Source: Puffinus mauretanicus (lineage: Eukaryota; Chordata; Aves; Procellariiformes; Procellariidae). Taken from it: a stretch of DNA of 64,000 nt. How positions within the stretch are numbered: the first letter of the stretch is position 1; every line of letters begins with the position of its first letter. The notes below the pieces were generated by a model that did not search any database, had not been told where the DNA came from, and saw nothing but the letters and a program-made list of their open reading frames with translations. The stretch spans positions 1,922,001-1,986,000 of the forward strand of contig JAJKFH010002646.1 in the NCBI GenBank assembly GCA_023333565.1. Reading direction: 5' to 3'. This document shows positions 1-12,900 of the stretch, one piece after another. The position numbers and the translations under genes are program-made.

Positions 1-3000
1 GTGGTATCAGAGTTAGGCCCATAAAGACCTGAACTGCAGACAAAGGTTGAAAGGAGCAATGATAGAGAAAGAACGGTAGGAGAAAGAAAAGAAATATGAA
101 ATATCTATTACAATAAATGTTGCGGGAAGCGTATATAATAAGACTGATGAATTGGAGGCATATCTGTTGCTGGAGGGGTACTGTATCATTGGTATTGCCA
201 AAGCATAGCACAGCCATGGACTTAGATGGACTTAGAAACACTGAGGAGCAGAACTTGCAGAAAGGATAGAGCAGGTGATGTGGAAGGTAGTGTGGCATTA
301 ACACCAAAGAGTAATTTTATGTTTGATGAAGGAATATTAGGGCTTTATCTGCTACAGAAGACCCTGACTGAAGTTGTGATAAGAACAGGCGGATTGGTTC
401 TTAATAGAAACTTATGTGAAATTATCGCACCTCCCCGAACTTTTAACAAGTCACTGCCACGGGTAGTTCTTCAGTTATTTTCTGCATAATAATTTCTGCA
501 TAATGCAGTAGTAATTGAAGGATGTTCCCTTTCTCTCTTGACTTAGACTGTGCTTTAGGAACTGAAATTTCCTTACTATCATACATTTTTCACAATTAAA
601 AGACAGTCTGCTTATACCAATAGGCAGATGTCCTTCATAATACAGTTCAGTATTACTTAGATACCCCTGCAGAAAGCTGATACCATAAAGCAAGTAACTT
701 GGACGAACATTTCTTCCAGAAGGTATCTTCTCTATGCCTCGATATCAAGAACTGGAAACCAACCTCTTATTTTCGTCGTGTTTTGTGCTAGAATTCATCA
801 ACCTGATGTTTAAAAATATGATGAGTTTAAATTTTGTGTCTTCCACTTCTCAGTGATTAGTTCTTGCTATGTCCATAGTTTTGTTAGCAATTGTCCAAAA
901 GCTCTGACTGACGGCACTAGAAATGTCAACTGTATATTTAAAATCACATTTAGTACATGTAGAGAACAAGAAAATTTGTGTCTTAATCCTCAGCAGTCTA
1001 TTTCATACCTTTTCAGGCGAGTGTTTCTCTGGGGAAGTGCAGTTTTCATTTTCCATCCATTGAGCCTTTGGCCTCTTCATGGAGTCAGCAAACAACAGGG
1101 CGTATGTTGGATGCGAGACAGTAGACTGAACCAGTAAACCAATTTTGCATCAGACAGTAGCTATCTTTGCTGTTTTTCAGTCTGACATTTTCAGAATCAG
1201 TGACTTGCTGGCAAGAGACACTAGGCTCAAAATACAGTCTTATTATCAGTCCCCTGAGCTGGCCACTCCACTAACAATTTTTATTTAATTTACCTCTGTA
1301 TTATGCTACCACTGCTAATTATAAGGTCTACAAATTGTGATTTTACTATCAATTTACTCCCTTTGCAATCTGCAATTCTCAGCCTGTCTGTAACTCTTCC
1401 TGACTCCTATTCTAAACCGGCTTTAACAATACCCTTTTTCTTTTCATGTACAGGCTCAAATTTTCAAGTTGTATGCACAAAACTTCCCAGGCATTTTTCC
1501 AGTGTCAGATTTGTTTGCCTGTGGCACCTGATATATCCAAAGATGCAGAGGAGGATTTACATGAACACTTACCCTTGCACGCTTCCAATTAGTGTTTATG
1601 AACTGCGATTTTGCAAAGCTAATTAGATATGGAGTAAGACGTACAAGGATAAGATTCAAATCATATGAATCATCTGTGACTTCTTTTGGACCATGACTTT
1701 GAGAGATCGTCATCCAAACTGATGCTCAGGAGTAAACAGAGAGCGTACCTCCAAGCAGCCAGATCTCACTCCTGGATGTCTATCTGTAGTAATTGAGTAG
1801 ATGCTCTCACTTTCTCTAAATATGCACCCTGTAGATAGACACACATCACTGCTCAAATAAATCAAGGGAAAGTAGCAAGCTGATGCGCCATCATAAAACA
1901 CAGCATCAGTCTCCCAAGGGGGATATTTGTAATATACCTTTACCTCAGGTGCTCCTGTCTATTGGGAAAACAAATGGAGAGTTCTGCTCATTCACTGCAG
2001 AAACCTATCTTACTCTTTGGGAAGGTGTTTGTATACACCAGTCTAATCCGTTCTTGTCTCTCTGCTCCTACAGTGCGGGTTGCATCAATAGATCATGCAG
2101 AGTTTTCCTCCTACGGCTCTGAAAGTAAACTTCTGTGCATGATGCACATTGATATGAGGGGAATGCTTGCTCCAGCAGGTTAGGACATTTTAAAAGATTT
2201 TGGACTTGCTCCCATTGAGAGTAGTGGCAAAATGGCCTTTGATCCCTGGGGAGTTAAGGTAAAACCCAAGATTTCTGGCAAAGAAGTCAACAATGTAGAA
2301 ATTAAATGCATAATGAACTGTAGAGTTTCCTCCAGTGATAATTTTGTGCGGTCATGACATACAATGTCTGGCCCGTTCTTACATGAGTTTCAGATGAACA
2401 GAAATGGTCCACTGTCCTCCCCAAAATTGTGCAGATAGGCATCAGTGCATGTAAGAGTCTTATTCCAAAAGGGGCAAAATATCACACAGTGATAGAATGA
2501 GAAGGAGGGGGGGGGGTGTTAGCATAATTGCTGCAATCAGATCAAGTTTTCCCCTTGCCCTGAGCAGCATGCATACATACAGGCACTCCAAACCAAGGTC
2601 ACCTGTGGGTTTTGGGTATGACCCTCTGCTGTCGCTTTCTCCCCAGTTTTAGCTACTCCTGGTTTCCCTCGCAGAGCCTGATTGCCTGCTCCTGGGCTGC
2701 AGCTGGCGGCAGTGACACTGCATTTCTCTGCTGCTCTGGCTTGGCAGTTCAAAGTCACTCTGTGGAGGCAGACGGCTCTCTGATGCACAGCCCTAATTCT
2801 TATCGTTCTGTCACAGCACAATATTATCAAAGAAGGGATTTTCTGTGATTAGCAAAAAAAAGGCACAAACTGTGGTCATTAGCACTATCAATATACTCAA
2901 GCAAGCAAAACAGTGCAAAACTACAAAGAGTGTTTGTTTTTCTGTGTCTGAGCATTATGGTAAAATATGCTTCCTCAGTTATTAGATAGCTCATGAATAA

Positions 3001-5964
3001 ATATATTATTATGTTAGGCATCGCACGCTTGCTATTGTTCTTAAGACCATGAGTTTCAAGTTACGTGAAGGTTTTATGCAGAATCAGCTTAGAGAAAGAG
3101 GGAATTGCATGAGCAGCAAAATAGTTTGCTCTCTGCCGGAGGTGCTGATTTGCATCAGTCCCTGAAGCAAAGTTGACCCCTGGGAAATAGGGATTCGCTC
3201 TTTGGTAAAATTCCTGCAAGAAGAATTGCCTTGCATGCCTTCTGGCTTTTTCTTCTAGAGATCAGGGATATGTGTAAATAAAGCGAGTTATACTTAAACT
3301 GTATCTACAGTGCAGTTTGCATTGTAATGTAGAGATACTTCAGTAAGCCTTAAAAAAACTAGCTCAGCTCCTGGAAGCTGCCTGCTGCAGCTTAACCTGG
3401 TTTTCAGCTCTATAGAGGTCTGCTGTGGGTACCAAAAAGAGCTGGCCTGGAGCTGAAATGCAGATTAAGTTGGGGCAAGAGGGAATGCTTCCAGGACTTG
3501 GGGTAGCATCTCAGCTCTTACCCTTGAAGAAAACTCTGACTCTGCGTCCCTGGCATCTTCTCTCCTGCGAGGTCACCTGCATCGTGCTCCTGCTCGGGAG
3601 CAAAGACACGATGCCTCAGCACAAGTCCTGAGACTCAGGGAGAGATGGCTGCATGTTTAGGTTCAGCTCTGTTAATCGTACCTTCCTCCTTTCAGGCTGA
3701 GGAGCACCAGCACATTGAAATGAGAGGAGGCAAAGTATATGTAAATAAAGCAGGACAAACTGATTAACACAGAGAGAAGTAATTTATAAGCAATCAAAAA
3801 AAAAAAAAGCTATGTGAAGCAGATTGTAATAAGCAAGAGGGCTTGCATATTCCCTTCTGTAGGAGGAAGAACATTCAACACCACCTCAAGAGTGCCTTTC
3901 ATTAGGGCTCGCTCTTTTCTATTTTTTAACACACAATGTTTTGCTTTCTCCCATGCTTTTGGAGGGACTGCAAAATTATCTTATCATCTTCCCTGAAGCC
4001 CTGCTTAAAAATTCTCCTTTGCCTCTGTGTGGTAGCAGGACAGCGATTGGTATTGTTATTTTCTTGGGTTGAATGATATGTTTGTTGTCTGTACTAGCCT
4101 GAAGAGGCTTTGTGAGGTATTTGTAACAAAATGTCTAATTTCATACCTCTTATTTCTTTCCCTTTGGGGCCTGAAGAAGGTATCAGCTATTTCTCCACAA
4201 CATGCACCTGCTCGACAGCAGCCTCATAGGTGACGGTGAGGCTGCTGCTGCCTGTGGTCTCCAGTTCCCACAGTGGCCTTGCACCTCTTCATTTTGATGA
4301 AGAAATGGACTTTTTCAGGATTACAAGTCATACCCACATTTTTCTTTAGCGTTGTATTTCTTCAGGTTCCTTGTGGCTCTGGCATTCGTTTCCAACCAGC
4401 AGGCATTCTTGTTTTCAGTTTTCTGTTGACTGAAACACCAAGTGAGGACGACTGGCACTTCCCTGGTGCTGCTCTGAAGTGTAGCCATAAGCAGGCACCG
4501 GGGTCTGACTATGCTCTGTTCCCTGAGGCTACCCCATGGGAAAGGCTCCGCACCCAGCCTGAGTCAGTGCCAGTTTTGTTTCTCACTTTCTCTTGAGTGG
4601 GGATAACATGGATTTCTTGATATTTCCACTAAAATTGCCATTAACTGGGGCTTTTTGTCCCTAACCGGTGGCCCAGCAGCTAGTACTTTGTCAGCTAGCT
4701 CAGCCCTAGCAGAAAGAGAGGCAAGGAGTTCTCAGACAACCAGGTTGTATTTTTCCAGAAGCACAAGTAAATGTACCTTGCACAAAGGACTTGATTTTTT
4801 TCTGTGTCTGCTGTCCAGATTTTATACTTGTCTTGGCCTCCTGTCTTCGGCACATGCAATAAACTTAAGCAACCCCATCCATATTGCTGTTCATTTGAGG
4901 CCAATATAAAACATGACAATAACAACTTTCATATTTTCCTTAAAAAATGATTTTATAATACCTTAACATTTGCCTTTCTGTTGCCTTCAAACCAAAGTCT
5001 ATCTCCTTTTGAAGGCTTCACTTTACATTGATAAAAAGCCTGGGAATATGCCATCCCAGCCACCTGCTAAGAGCCTTAATTACACTCTGCAGTCTCATCC
5101 TGCAACAGCTCTGGCAATCAGTGATCCATGTTTTGGCTGGGACCAGACAAGTTTTGGGGGTTTTTTGAAAATCAGATTGACGTGAACATCATTTTGCTTC
5201 GGTCTTTGCTCCACTGCATTCCTGTCAAGTGCTTTACAAGTGTGCCTGCCTTCCCCAAATCCTCACTAATTTGTATTCTACTTGCGTAAGAATTTGCCTA
5301 CCCCAGGAAGCCAGAGCAGCCACCAGCCAGCACATTTTGCAAAGAAGTGCAGCATGTTGGATATTTTTTCACAGTGTGGTTTAGAGGGCCCCTCACTGTA
5401 CGTACTTCAGTGACATGAAGAATATCTTAACATAGATCAATGCACTGAAGTGCAATTTCTCCAGAACCTGGCTGCACCCTTCCCCTCACCCCATCTACGT
5501 TCACACCCTTTTTAAAGACCTATGCAGTCAGCCATACCGAGAAGCAAAAAGATACAACCTGTACCTGTCAACCCTTGAGCTATTTTTGTGGCCCTGTATT
5601 TTCATGCCTTTAGGAAAGCATCACTGAACCTCCAAGGGGTGGTGGTGCTGTCAGACATGCTCCATTCAATGCTCTCCTCCTGTCACTTCTCACTGAACCT
5701 CTGACCCTTGCTGATACACCTGGGGTTTATTATTCTCTAATTCAATGAGATCTTATTGTTTTCAGGCTAGACATTATCTCATCCTTCCATGGCAATTCAG
5801 TGAGGACAATGAAATATAGCAATTACAAAGAGAAAAGGTAGAAGGGAGATGTGCTCCTTCCCCTTGGCATGCCCTCCCAGCTTCCAGCAGCTGGCAGCTT
5901 AGCAGCATCCTGAGCTGGAGCTTGTGTCTGAATTATCATGTTTAATAGGCAACAATAGTCCTGT
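1..5964. other. Intergenic or intronic sequence, no gene seen
   Basis: No frame here has a recognisable domain; all open frames are short (107 codons or fewer) and overlap on both strands, as expected by chance. I see no repeat I can name. Small features are a run of ten G at 2507-2516 and a run of 13 A at 3796-3808. A 51-bp segment at 2074-2124 has splice-like borders and is discussed as a weak candidate in the findings. Confidence 0.6.
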
Positions 5965-6149
5965 GTTAACAAATCCATCCAATCCTTTTTTAAACGAATT
6001 TATACTTTTGGCTTCTAAAATAGACTGCAGTGATTAGTCCCACAGCTATGTTGTGTTCTTTGTGAAAAAGAACTTCCTTCTGTTTGCTTTAAATGGTCTG
6101 CTGCAAGACCGATGCAATGGTGCCCTCTAGTTCTTGTGTTGAGTGTGAT
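5965..6149 (-). mobile_element. Old CR1-type LINE remnant, first half (interrupted)
   Basis: Reading the plus strand, this matches the antisense of the old sauropsid CR1 type. Hallmarks in order are 'aaatccatccaatccttttt' (5981-6000), a 'cttcctTctgtttgcttTaaa'-like block near 6074, and 'ccctctagttcttgtgtt' near 6123. The element continues after the younger CR1 at 6150-6712, so the two halves were one copy before that insertion. It is degenerate and codes for nothing. The outer edge is uncertain by tens of bases. Confidence 0.6.
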
Positions 6150-6712
6150 AATGGATGCAGCAAACTTGCACGCTTTAAGAGTTAGCCAGCAGGTCAAGGA
6201 AGGTGATCCTTCCCCTCTACTCAGCACTGATGAGGCCACACCTGGAATGCTGTGTCCAGTTCTGGGCTCCCCAGGACAGCAGAGACATGGAAAAACTGGA
6301 GACGGTCCAATGAAGGTCCACTGAGATGATTAAGGGATTGGAGTATCTGTGACATGAGGAAACTGGGACGACTCAGCCTGCAGAAGAGGAGACTCAGGGG
6401 GTATCTTATCAATGTGTATAAATACCTGCTGGAAGGGTAGAGAAGACAGAGACAGAGTTTTCTTGAGGGTTCATTGGAATAAGTCAGGTGGCAATGGACA
6501 CAAGCTGGAACCTGGGATGTTCATCAAGTCGGTGGTCAAACACCGGATCATGTTGCCCAGCGAGGTTGTGGAATCTCCATCCTTGGAGATTTCAGCACTT
6601 AGCTGGGAAAGTCCCTGAGCAACTTCATGTCTTTGGACCTGCTTTGAGCAGGGGGTTGGACTAGGTGACCTTCAGAGATCCCTTCCAACTTAAATTATTC
6701 TGATTCTATGAA
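6150..6712 (+). mobile_element. CR1 LINE, 5'-truncated, sense, with intact 3' end
   Basis: This is the last part of a CR1 retrotransposon, a non-LTR element that copies itself by target-primed reverse transcription. From 6203 the plus strand encodes the typical end of the CR1 ORF2 protein, [20 protein letters not shown]. The 3' end follows with 'ggttggactaggtgacctt' (6655-6673), 'cccttccaactt' and the terminal 'attctgattctatgaatga'. The reading frame is broken downstream, so it is dead. It begins within the 'aatgg' shared by many CR1 copies. Older antisense CR1 sequence flanks it on both sides, so it landed inside an earlier element. I could not find a clean target-site duplication. Confidence 0.95.
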
Positions 6713-6900
6713 TGATCATTTTCTATTTAAGTTCTCAACCCTGTCCATCATTCCAAGAGTTCTTGCATATTTAACCGCTCCTCAGTACCAGAAGCCACTC
6801 AGTACCTTGCTGCCTGTATTTGTGTAATTTCTAATTTTCCTTTTCAAGCTGGGGTGACATGCAGCCATCAATATCTTAGCCCTGAAAAAATGAATCTCAG
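6713..6900 (-). mobile_element. Old CR1-type LINE remnant, second half
   Basis: After the younger CR1 ends, sequence resembling the antisense of old CR1 resumes with 'ttctatttaagttctcaacc' near 6720. The 'tttctaattttccttttcaa' and 'gctggggtgac' blocks near 6829-6857 follow; in the old consensus these lie downstream of the block at 6123. Gaps and substitutions are heavy. The right border is a guess. Confidence 0.55.
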
Positions 6901-9900
6901 TTTTCTCAGAGCATGAGCTGGTGTTGGTCTCTTTTTGGCATGGGCACTAACTGTTTATGATCCGTTTCAGCAAGTGCATGGCTCCCATAAATAACGACAT
7001 GAAAATTTACAGTCACAGAACAAAGCCAAGACCTCCTTCTCTTCTCGACTGTGCTAACAACCTATTTTTGCTAGAACCCACAGCACATTAACTATGAGCC
7101 TTCACTTTTGACCTCACAACTGCAAGAGGGTGTGCAAATATTCTGCGTGGAGGCATCCAAGTACAACTTTTTTGTGTTTTCCAGCTCTGAATATTTCCAT
7201 CAGCTTCTTGCACTTTTCATGAGAAGCTGCACGTTAGAGCCACCAGATGTCTTTGCACACCGGTAATCACCAGGTGCTGAATTAGGCTGGGTGTCCACAC
7301 CTGCTTCACCGCTTGGAGGAACCGTGGCACTTTCTCTGGCCTGTAAAGGCATCTTACTAGATATGGTCTTAAACTTCCTATGAGCTACCCAAACACCTTA
7401 CTGTGCTTCCTTTTCTCTCGCCTATGTTATATATAGGACTCCAAGGGCAGAATTTAACTCAAGGCTACGACATCTAAGCGCAGATGTCTGCATGAATGTG
7501 TTCACAGGCACGGTGAATGTCTAAGTACCCAGTGGGACATTTAAGGGCTTGGTACAGAGCCTGCACATGAGTGTTAAATGCAATTTGGGATCCACTACAT
7601 AGCCCACCAGGTGTGCAGCAGCTAATTCACTGGGGTCAGATGTCACCATAAAGCCTGTGTTATTTTGATCAGCCTCATGCAGATGGCTCAGATGCCCTAA
7701 GGCATCTCAAATGTCACTCAGTGCTTGTGTGTTAACAACTATCTCTAGCCCTTCGTTGGTTAAATTTCTTTCTGGGCTCCACTGACTACTTTTATTAGTG
7801 GCTTAGTTCAGTTTGTCCACAGATAGGCACCAAGTGCTACTGAAGACACATTGGTTTTGACTGCCAGTCCAGTGAGGATGCCTAGTGAGAAAATGTCACT
7901 GTTCTGATGCATGAAGCGTAGACAAATACCAGCCATTTCTTCCAGCTGTTCAAGCGTTATAGCTGGAGGAAAAGTCTTGTTTACATATTGATTTAAATCC
8001 TTCTGAAACCATACATCAATGAAGAATCATGTCTTTTTACATATATTCAGCATTACATTTCTGATTCTTCTGCTCTAAGGTCTCCAGAGTAATGAAACCA
8101 TCCTCTTTTCTTACTTTTGTCTGACATGAAAAAAACATTATTAAAGATAGGAATCACAGGACAGATGTTCCTTCCATCTCCGTCCTGTACTCTGCTAGCA
8201 GCTCCCTTCTCCCCTGGAATGCATCCCTACACCATCTCTTTGTGTCTCTGGTTCCCAGCTTCTCAAACGAGTGCACGCTCTTAACAAGACCAAAGGACAG
8301 ACATGTTTCCAGCAGAGGAATGCAGACATTTCTCCTATGTCTAAGCCTTTTTCCAACAGTTTGTTTTTCCCTGCAGTTCCCATCCCACTTCAGAGATGCT
8401 AGATTTCTCACCCTCCACCCTAAACTATAGCCATTTGCCCTCTATTCCCTGTATTTCTTCTTTTAGCATTAGTATCACTGATTTTAGCACCATGTTGATT
8501 TATTACCTCTGCTCAGTTAAAAATGAAAAAAACTCTGTTTGCTTTCACGTCCCTGCATGGTGTCCATTATACAAAGGTTTTCAGTGAAATTGCTGGTGTG
8601 TTTCTGTCCATGTAGTGTGTTCACTTTATAGATGCGCTCTGTAAACTCTCACTGAGCAATATACTCCACCGTAGTTCTTGCAGTAGTTCCCAAAGGTCAG
8701 ACCTTGTCATAGCTCGTGATGTTTGCCAAAGGACATATAGCTTCTGACACTGTTTTTTGAAGGCTCCAGCTTCAAGTTTTGCATCCTTTTTATTAACATG
8801 TCTGACTCTTGAGTCAAAGAGCTAGTCACATTCTGGAGGCTTCATACCAGACTGGATTTCAATTTTACTTAGAAAAATCTAAGTTGGTTTTGTTGAGGAT
8901 TAATTCTGGGTCTTGCTGGAACATTCCTCTAAATCTTTTGTCCCAGTTCCCAGCCCAAATCTGGTCTCTGCTCAGAAATATAAATTGCTAAAATTGTAAG
9001 ATGTGATCAGTTGTAAATTCTGTTTTGTACTCTGGAAGCACATCTGATGCTTGCTTCATTTCACCACTGTTCCTCATTTTTTATGTGGTAACACAATTTC
9101 ATTATCAGTCTGAGTTAATTGTGAGCTATTAAAAACAGAAAATGCTTCAGAACCAGCAAAAGTCAGGACTATAGCCTCGTATCTGTCTTTTTCTGCACCG
9201 GACACCAAACTCAAACCTTCTCCAGTCGTTTTCCACATTTCTGGAGAATTTCACCATTTTTTTTTTTAATCTGCTCCATTCTTCTGGGAAATGTTGTTAG
9301 TTCATTTTATTTCTGTGCCCACACAGCACTCATTTTGCTTTAAGCTGCAGGAGACAGCAGAACAGTTTCATTTGGTATTTAAGCTTTGGCAGATCATGAT
9401 TTCAGCTCATGAACCTCTGCCCAACGACAGACCCGGTCCTGACCGGCGCTTGCCAGGACCTGCTGAGGTGCCGTTCCACGCAGCCTTCCTCCCTGCCGCT
9501 CCAAGAAAGGCAATAACAACTGATGAATACAACCGTGGATGCTTAGGAGACAGCAGGAAGACAATTTACAAACTTGATATGTTACCTCCAGGGTTACAGG
9601 GCATCACACATCTGCTTTGTTGCCATAAACATTACTCCTTCTGCCTTTCTTAAATGTAATGGATCTTTTCTGTTAAATGAGCCCATCAGTTTATGCAAGG
9701 AGACAAATGCCTTTCTCCCCCTACGTCTGTGAACGTTGTGTAGCCCGAAAACTGGTACAAAGCAAGTAGTCAGCAGTGTTTGGGGAAAGGTAAAAAAGGT
9801 ACGTGTATGGCATTAAGTGATGAGCAGCCTCCTTCACAGGATTCAGGCTGTGGTGTTAGTTGCAGTGGGGAAGTGAAAAGAACAGGATGAATATAAGCTT

Positions 9901-12900
9901 TGAATTAAAATGAAACCCACCTTAAGACACCATTTCTTCTTCAGTTATATGTTTTAGTTTAATGTATCCCTGTTGGTGACCAAGTCAAGAAGCAAAGGCA
10001 TGGCTCTCTCTCACTTCAAGCTGCAGACCTATTATTCTACCAGTGGGAAATAAGGCTTTTGCAGTCTATTATGGGAAGCAAAATTGCTTCATCCTCAGGA
10101 ATCCAAGTATTTCATGAGCTAGCAATAGGGAGCCCATACAAAGCTATAATTTTCAATCTGAATCTAATTTCAAACTTCATCTCACCAGAAATGAAAATTA
10201 ATGTAAGAAGGGACTCCTTGTATCATAAGTACTCTCTTTCTGAATCCTATTACTTTCTGAGTTAACCCATAATTTAGCTTTTTTAAACAAATAAAATTGA
10301 AATTGATGGACGCTTTAAAGTTTATAGTTTAATTTCTTTGTGTACCATATCTTAACAAATTACAGTCAGTTTAGGATAAAACCAAGTGTACATAATATAA
10401 AATAAACTTGTCAGGAAGCCTACTTGCTTAGGCTGCAGAGTTTTCAAATCTTCTTAGCATAAAGGAGAACTTTTAACTGGCCTTATCCAAGTGTGTTGAG
10501 ACCATGCAGTCCTGCACATCTCCTGGAAACAGATGGTAAGGATGAATAATCACCATCTTAGACTTGGCTTTAACCTCTAATTCGATGCATACATAACATA
10601 TGTCCTTCTGATCTGAAGAACACTACTTTGGAGAAGACAGGATAGACACAGATTGTCTTAATGGAAGTGATAAGAATGATTTTGAGGCACCAGAAAGACA
10701 ATGTTTCCCAAGCTGAGGTAGGACAGACAGCTATGCTTTTATGCAGACGGGGTCTTTTGAATGTTGTGTTTACGAAAGACTTAAAGACTAGATTGACTTG
10801 ATAGGTTCAACGAACTCATGTACCAGGAGGAGGTTCTTGGGGGGCCTCTGTTATCAGCAAGAGCCTGCAAGGGTTGTGCTGAGGCGGGGAGCCCCTCGTA
10901 CAGCAGTTCCACAGCCTGGGGTCACCTCACTTCAGCCCTGGAAACAGATCCAAGCAGAGGAAAGGGTTGTGTGTCAACAACAAGGGCAATGAGCGAAGGC
11001 ATATCCCGCAGTAGGGGGAACCCCAGGCCATCTCTGATCACTAAAGGACATGCTCTTACCTCCTGCAATCAGCTGGCATTTTCCATGCCAGCTAGCTGCC
11101 CCACTCTACTTTTTTATCTTTTTTTTAAAAGAGCTGATACACTGCAACTATTTCCAAGAGTAAGCTCATGTAAAAGCTAAGAAAAGTAAATAAATGATCC
11201 TAACTAGTTCCTTGACAAGTTCTTTCATGCTTTCAAGCAGAGACTTGCAGTATGGCAACTGATCACACTCGTGCTGGGGATATGCATTTTTCTGTCTCTG
11301 TGAAAGCTTCCTTGAATTTGGATCAAGTGTCAGACACCATGGAAAGCTCTGCACACGGGTGCTCAGGGAAGATTTACCAGACCCCAGCAGCAAAGCTCTC
11401 TGGAGAGCCTGCTGGCAGTGGGCAGGGAGTGCTGCCTCCGGCTGCCGTGCCCTGCCTGCCAGGGGCTACTGCGGAGCTGGCCAAGGGGGTGGAGGGCACT
11501 TACACCAGCTGTGGTACCCGCCAGTACGCTCCCTGCCGATGCTCGTGTCTGAGGTAAACAGGGAAGGCAGAAATACGAAGAAATGCTTGGGTGAAAATCG
11601 TCCAGCAGCCTTAATTCAGCCCCTGACGCATACATATTCCCTAACCTTGAGGACTTGGCTTTGAAATCTTAACATTGAGTGTCATTTCTTACCTGCAATA
11701 AAAACAATGCAGTTTCCACGTCTTACATTTCCATAGGAATTGTTTAGTGAGCACTGATTTACTCAGGTTTGTTTTGTGTTGCTGTTACTTTTTATGGGTG
11801 CTTTTACTTTCCAGGTAGGAAATCTGGAGAAATAGCCTGTCTAACGTGGGTTAATGTGGTTATTTCTCCGTGGAGGAAGAGTAATCACATGAAACATGAG
11901 TGCCTGTTCTTTGATTGCTTCTGAGGGTCAGGTGGTGCTTTTTTTCTGACTTGCATTACCAATTGCTTCAGCTCTTAACTTGGAAGGACTGAAGAGTGCG
12001 AGGGGTTCGATATCACGTTCTCACTCTTCGTGTGTTGCCATAACTGGGCTCTCAGTCCTTTGACAGCAGAGTAACAACTGATCCAGTATAAGTTCACATA
12101 GACAAATGCAAATGGTACATGCAAATGGTGGTATCTACTTATGGTAAAGAAACTGATTATTGAGGAGTAAATCAAACTGACCTAAGTAATTTTCCAGAAT
12201 CATTTAACACTGGACTGGACAACATACAGTGTGCCTAAATACAGAGGAGAAGCCTGGGTGGGCAGACAGGAAGAATCTGTGGGACAAGAGTTGTCTTTTG
12301 GAAAGCCATGGAAGCCCCAATTTCCATGACGTCTACTGTGGCCTTCACAGGCCATTTATTTAGAATGATCCTAAGCAGTGTAAATCTATTATTTTGAACA
12401 TGGTATTTTTATAGAACGTATAGACAATAGTGTAGTAGATTAGCCTTGTGTATTTTCATGAACAACATTTTTTTTGTACTGCTAACAAATATTTTTCAGA
12501 AGCAAAAGAAAGAAGGCACAAATATACTCGGTGCACTTTCTTATTTATACACTTGTATTATTGCTAAATAATGTATGTTTTTTGGCAGCGGAAAGTTATT
12601 CTTGTGCCTATTGACATTAGTATTGCTCTTTCTTCAAACAGTTAGATTTTTCATACATATGCATTACCTCGCCTTGCTCACCACACACCCAGGTAAGCAA
12701 TCATCGTTCAGTATTTCCTTGTATGAAGTGGCAATAAAGAGTCTTGCAACACCCACTGCTTTTACAGCCTCTGGCTCTGTCTTTAAACAGTGCAGTTTTA
12801 AACACCGTTTCCCAGAGGCACGGAGGCCGGACAAAGCAGGGCCAGAAGCAGAAGTTCAGCTCTGGAGCTGGGGGTGGAGTGGTACAGGTGGCTCAGAGCC

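Noticed and set aside
12000..12020. tRNA B-box-like 'ggttcgat'
   Set aside because: No A box at the right distance and no cloverleaf arms.
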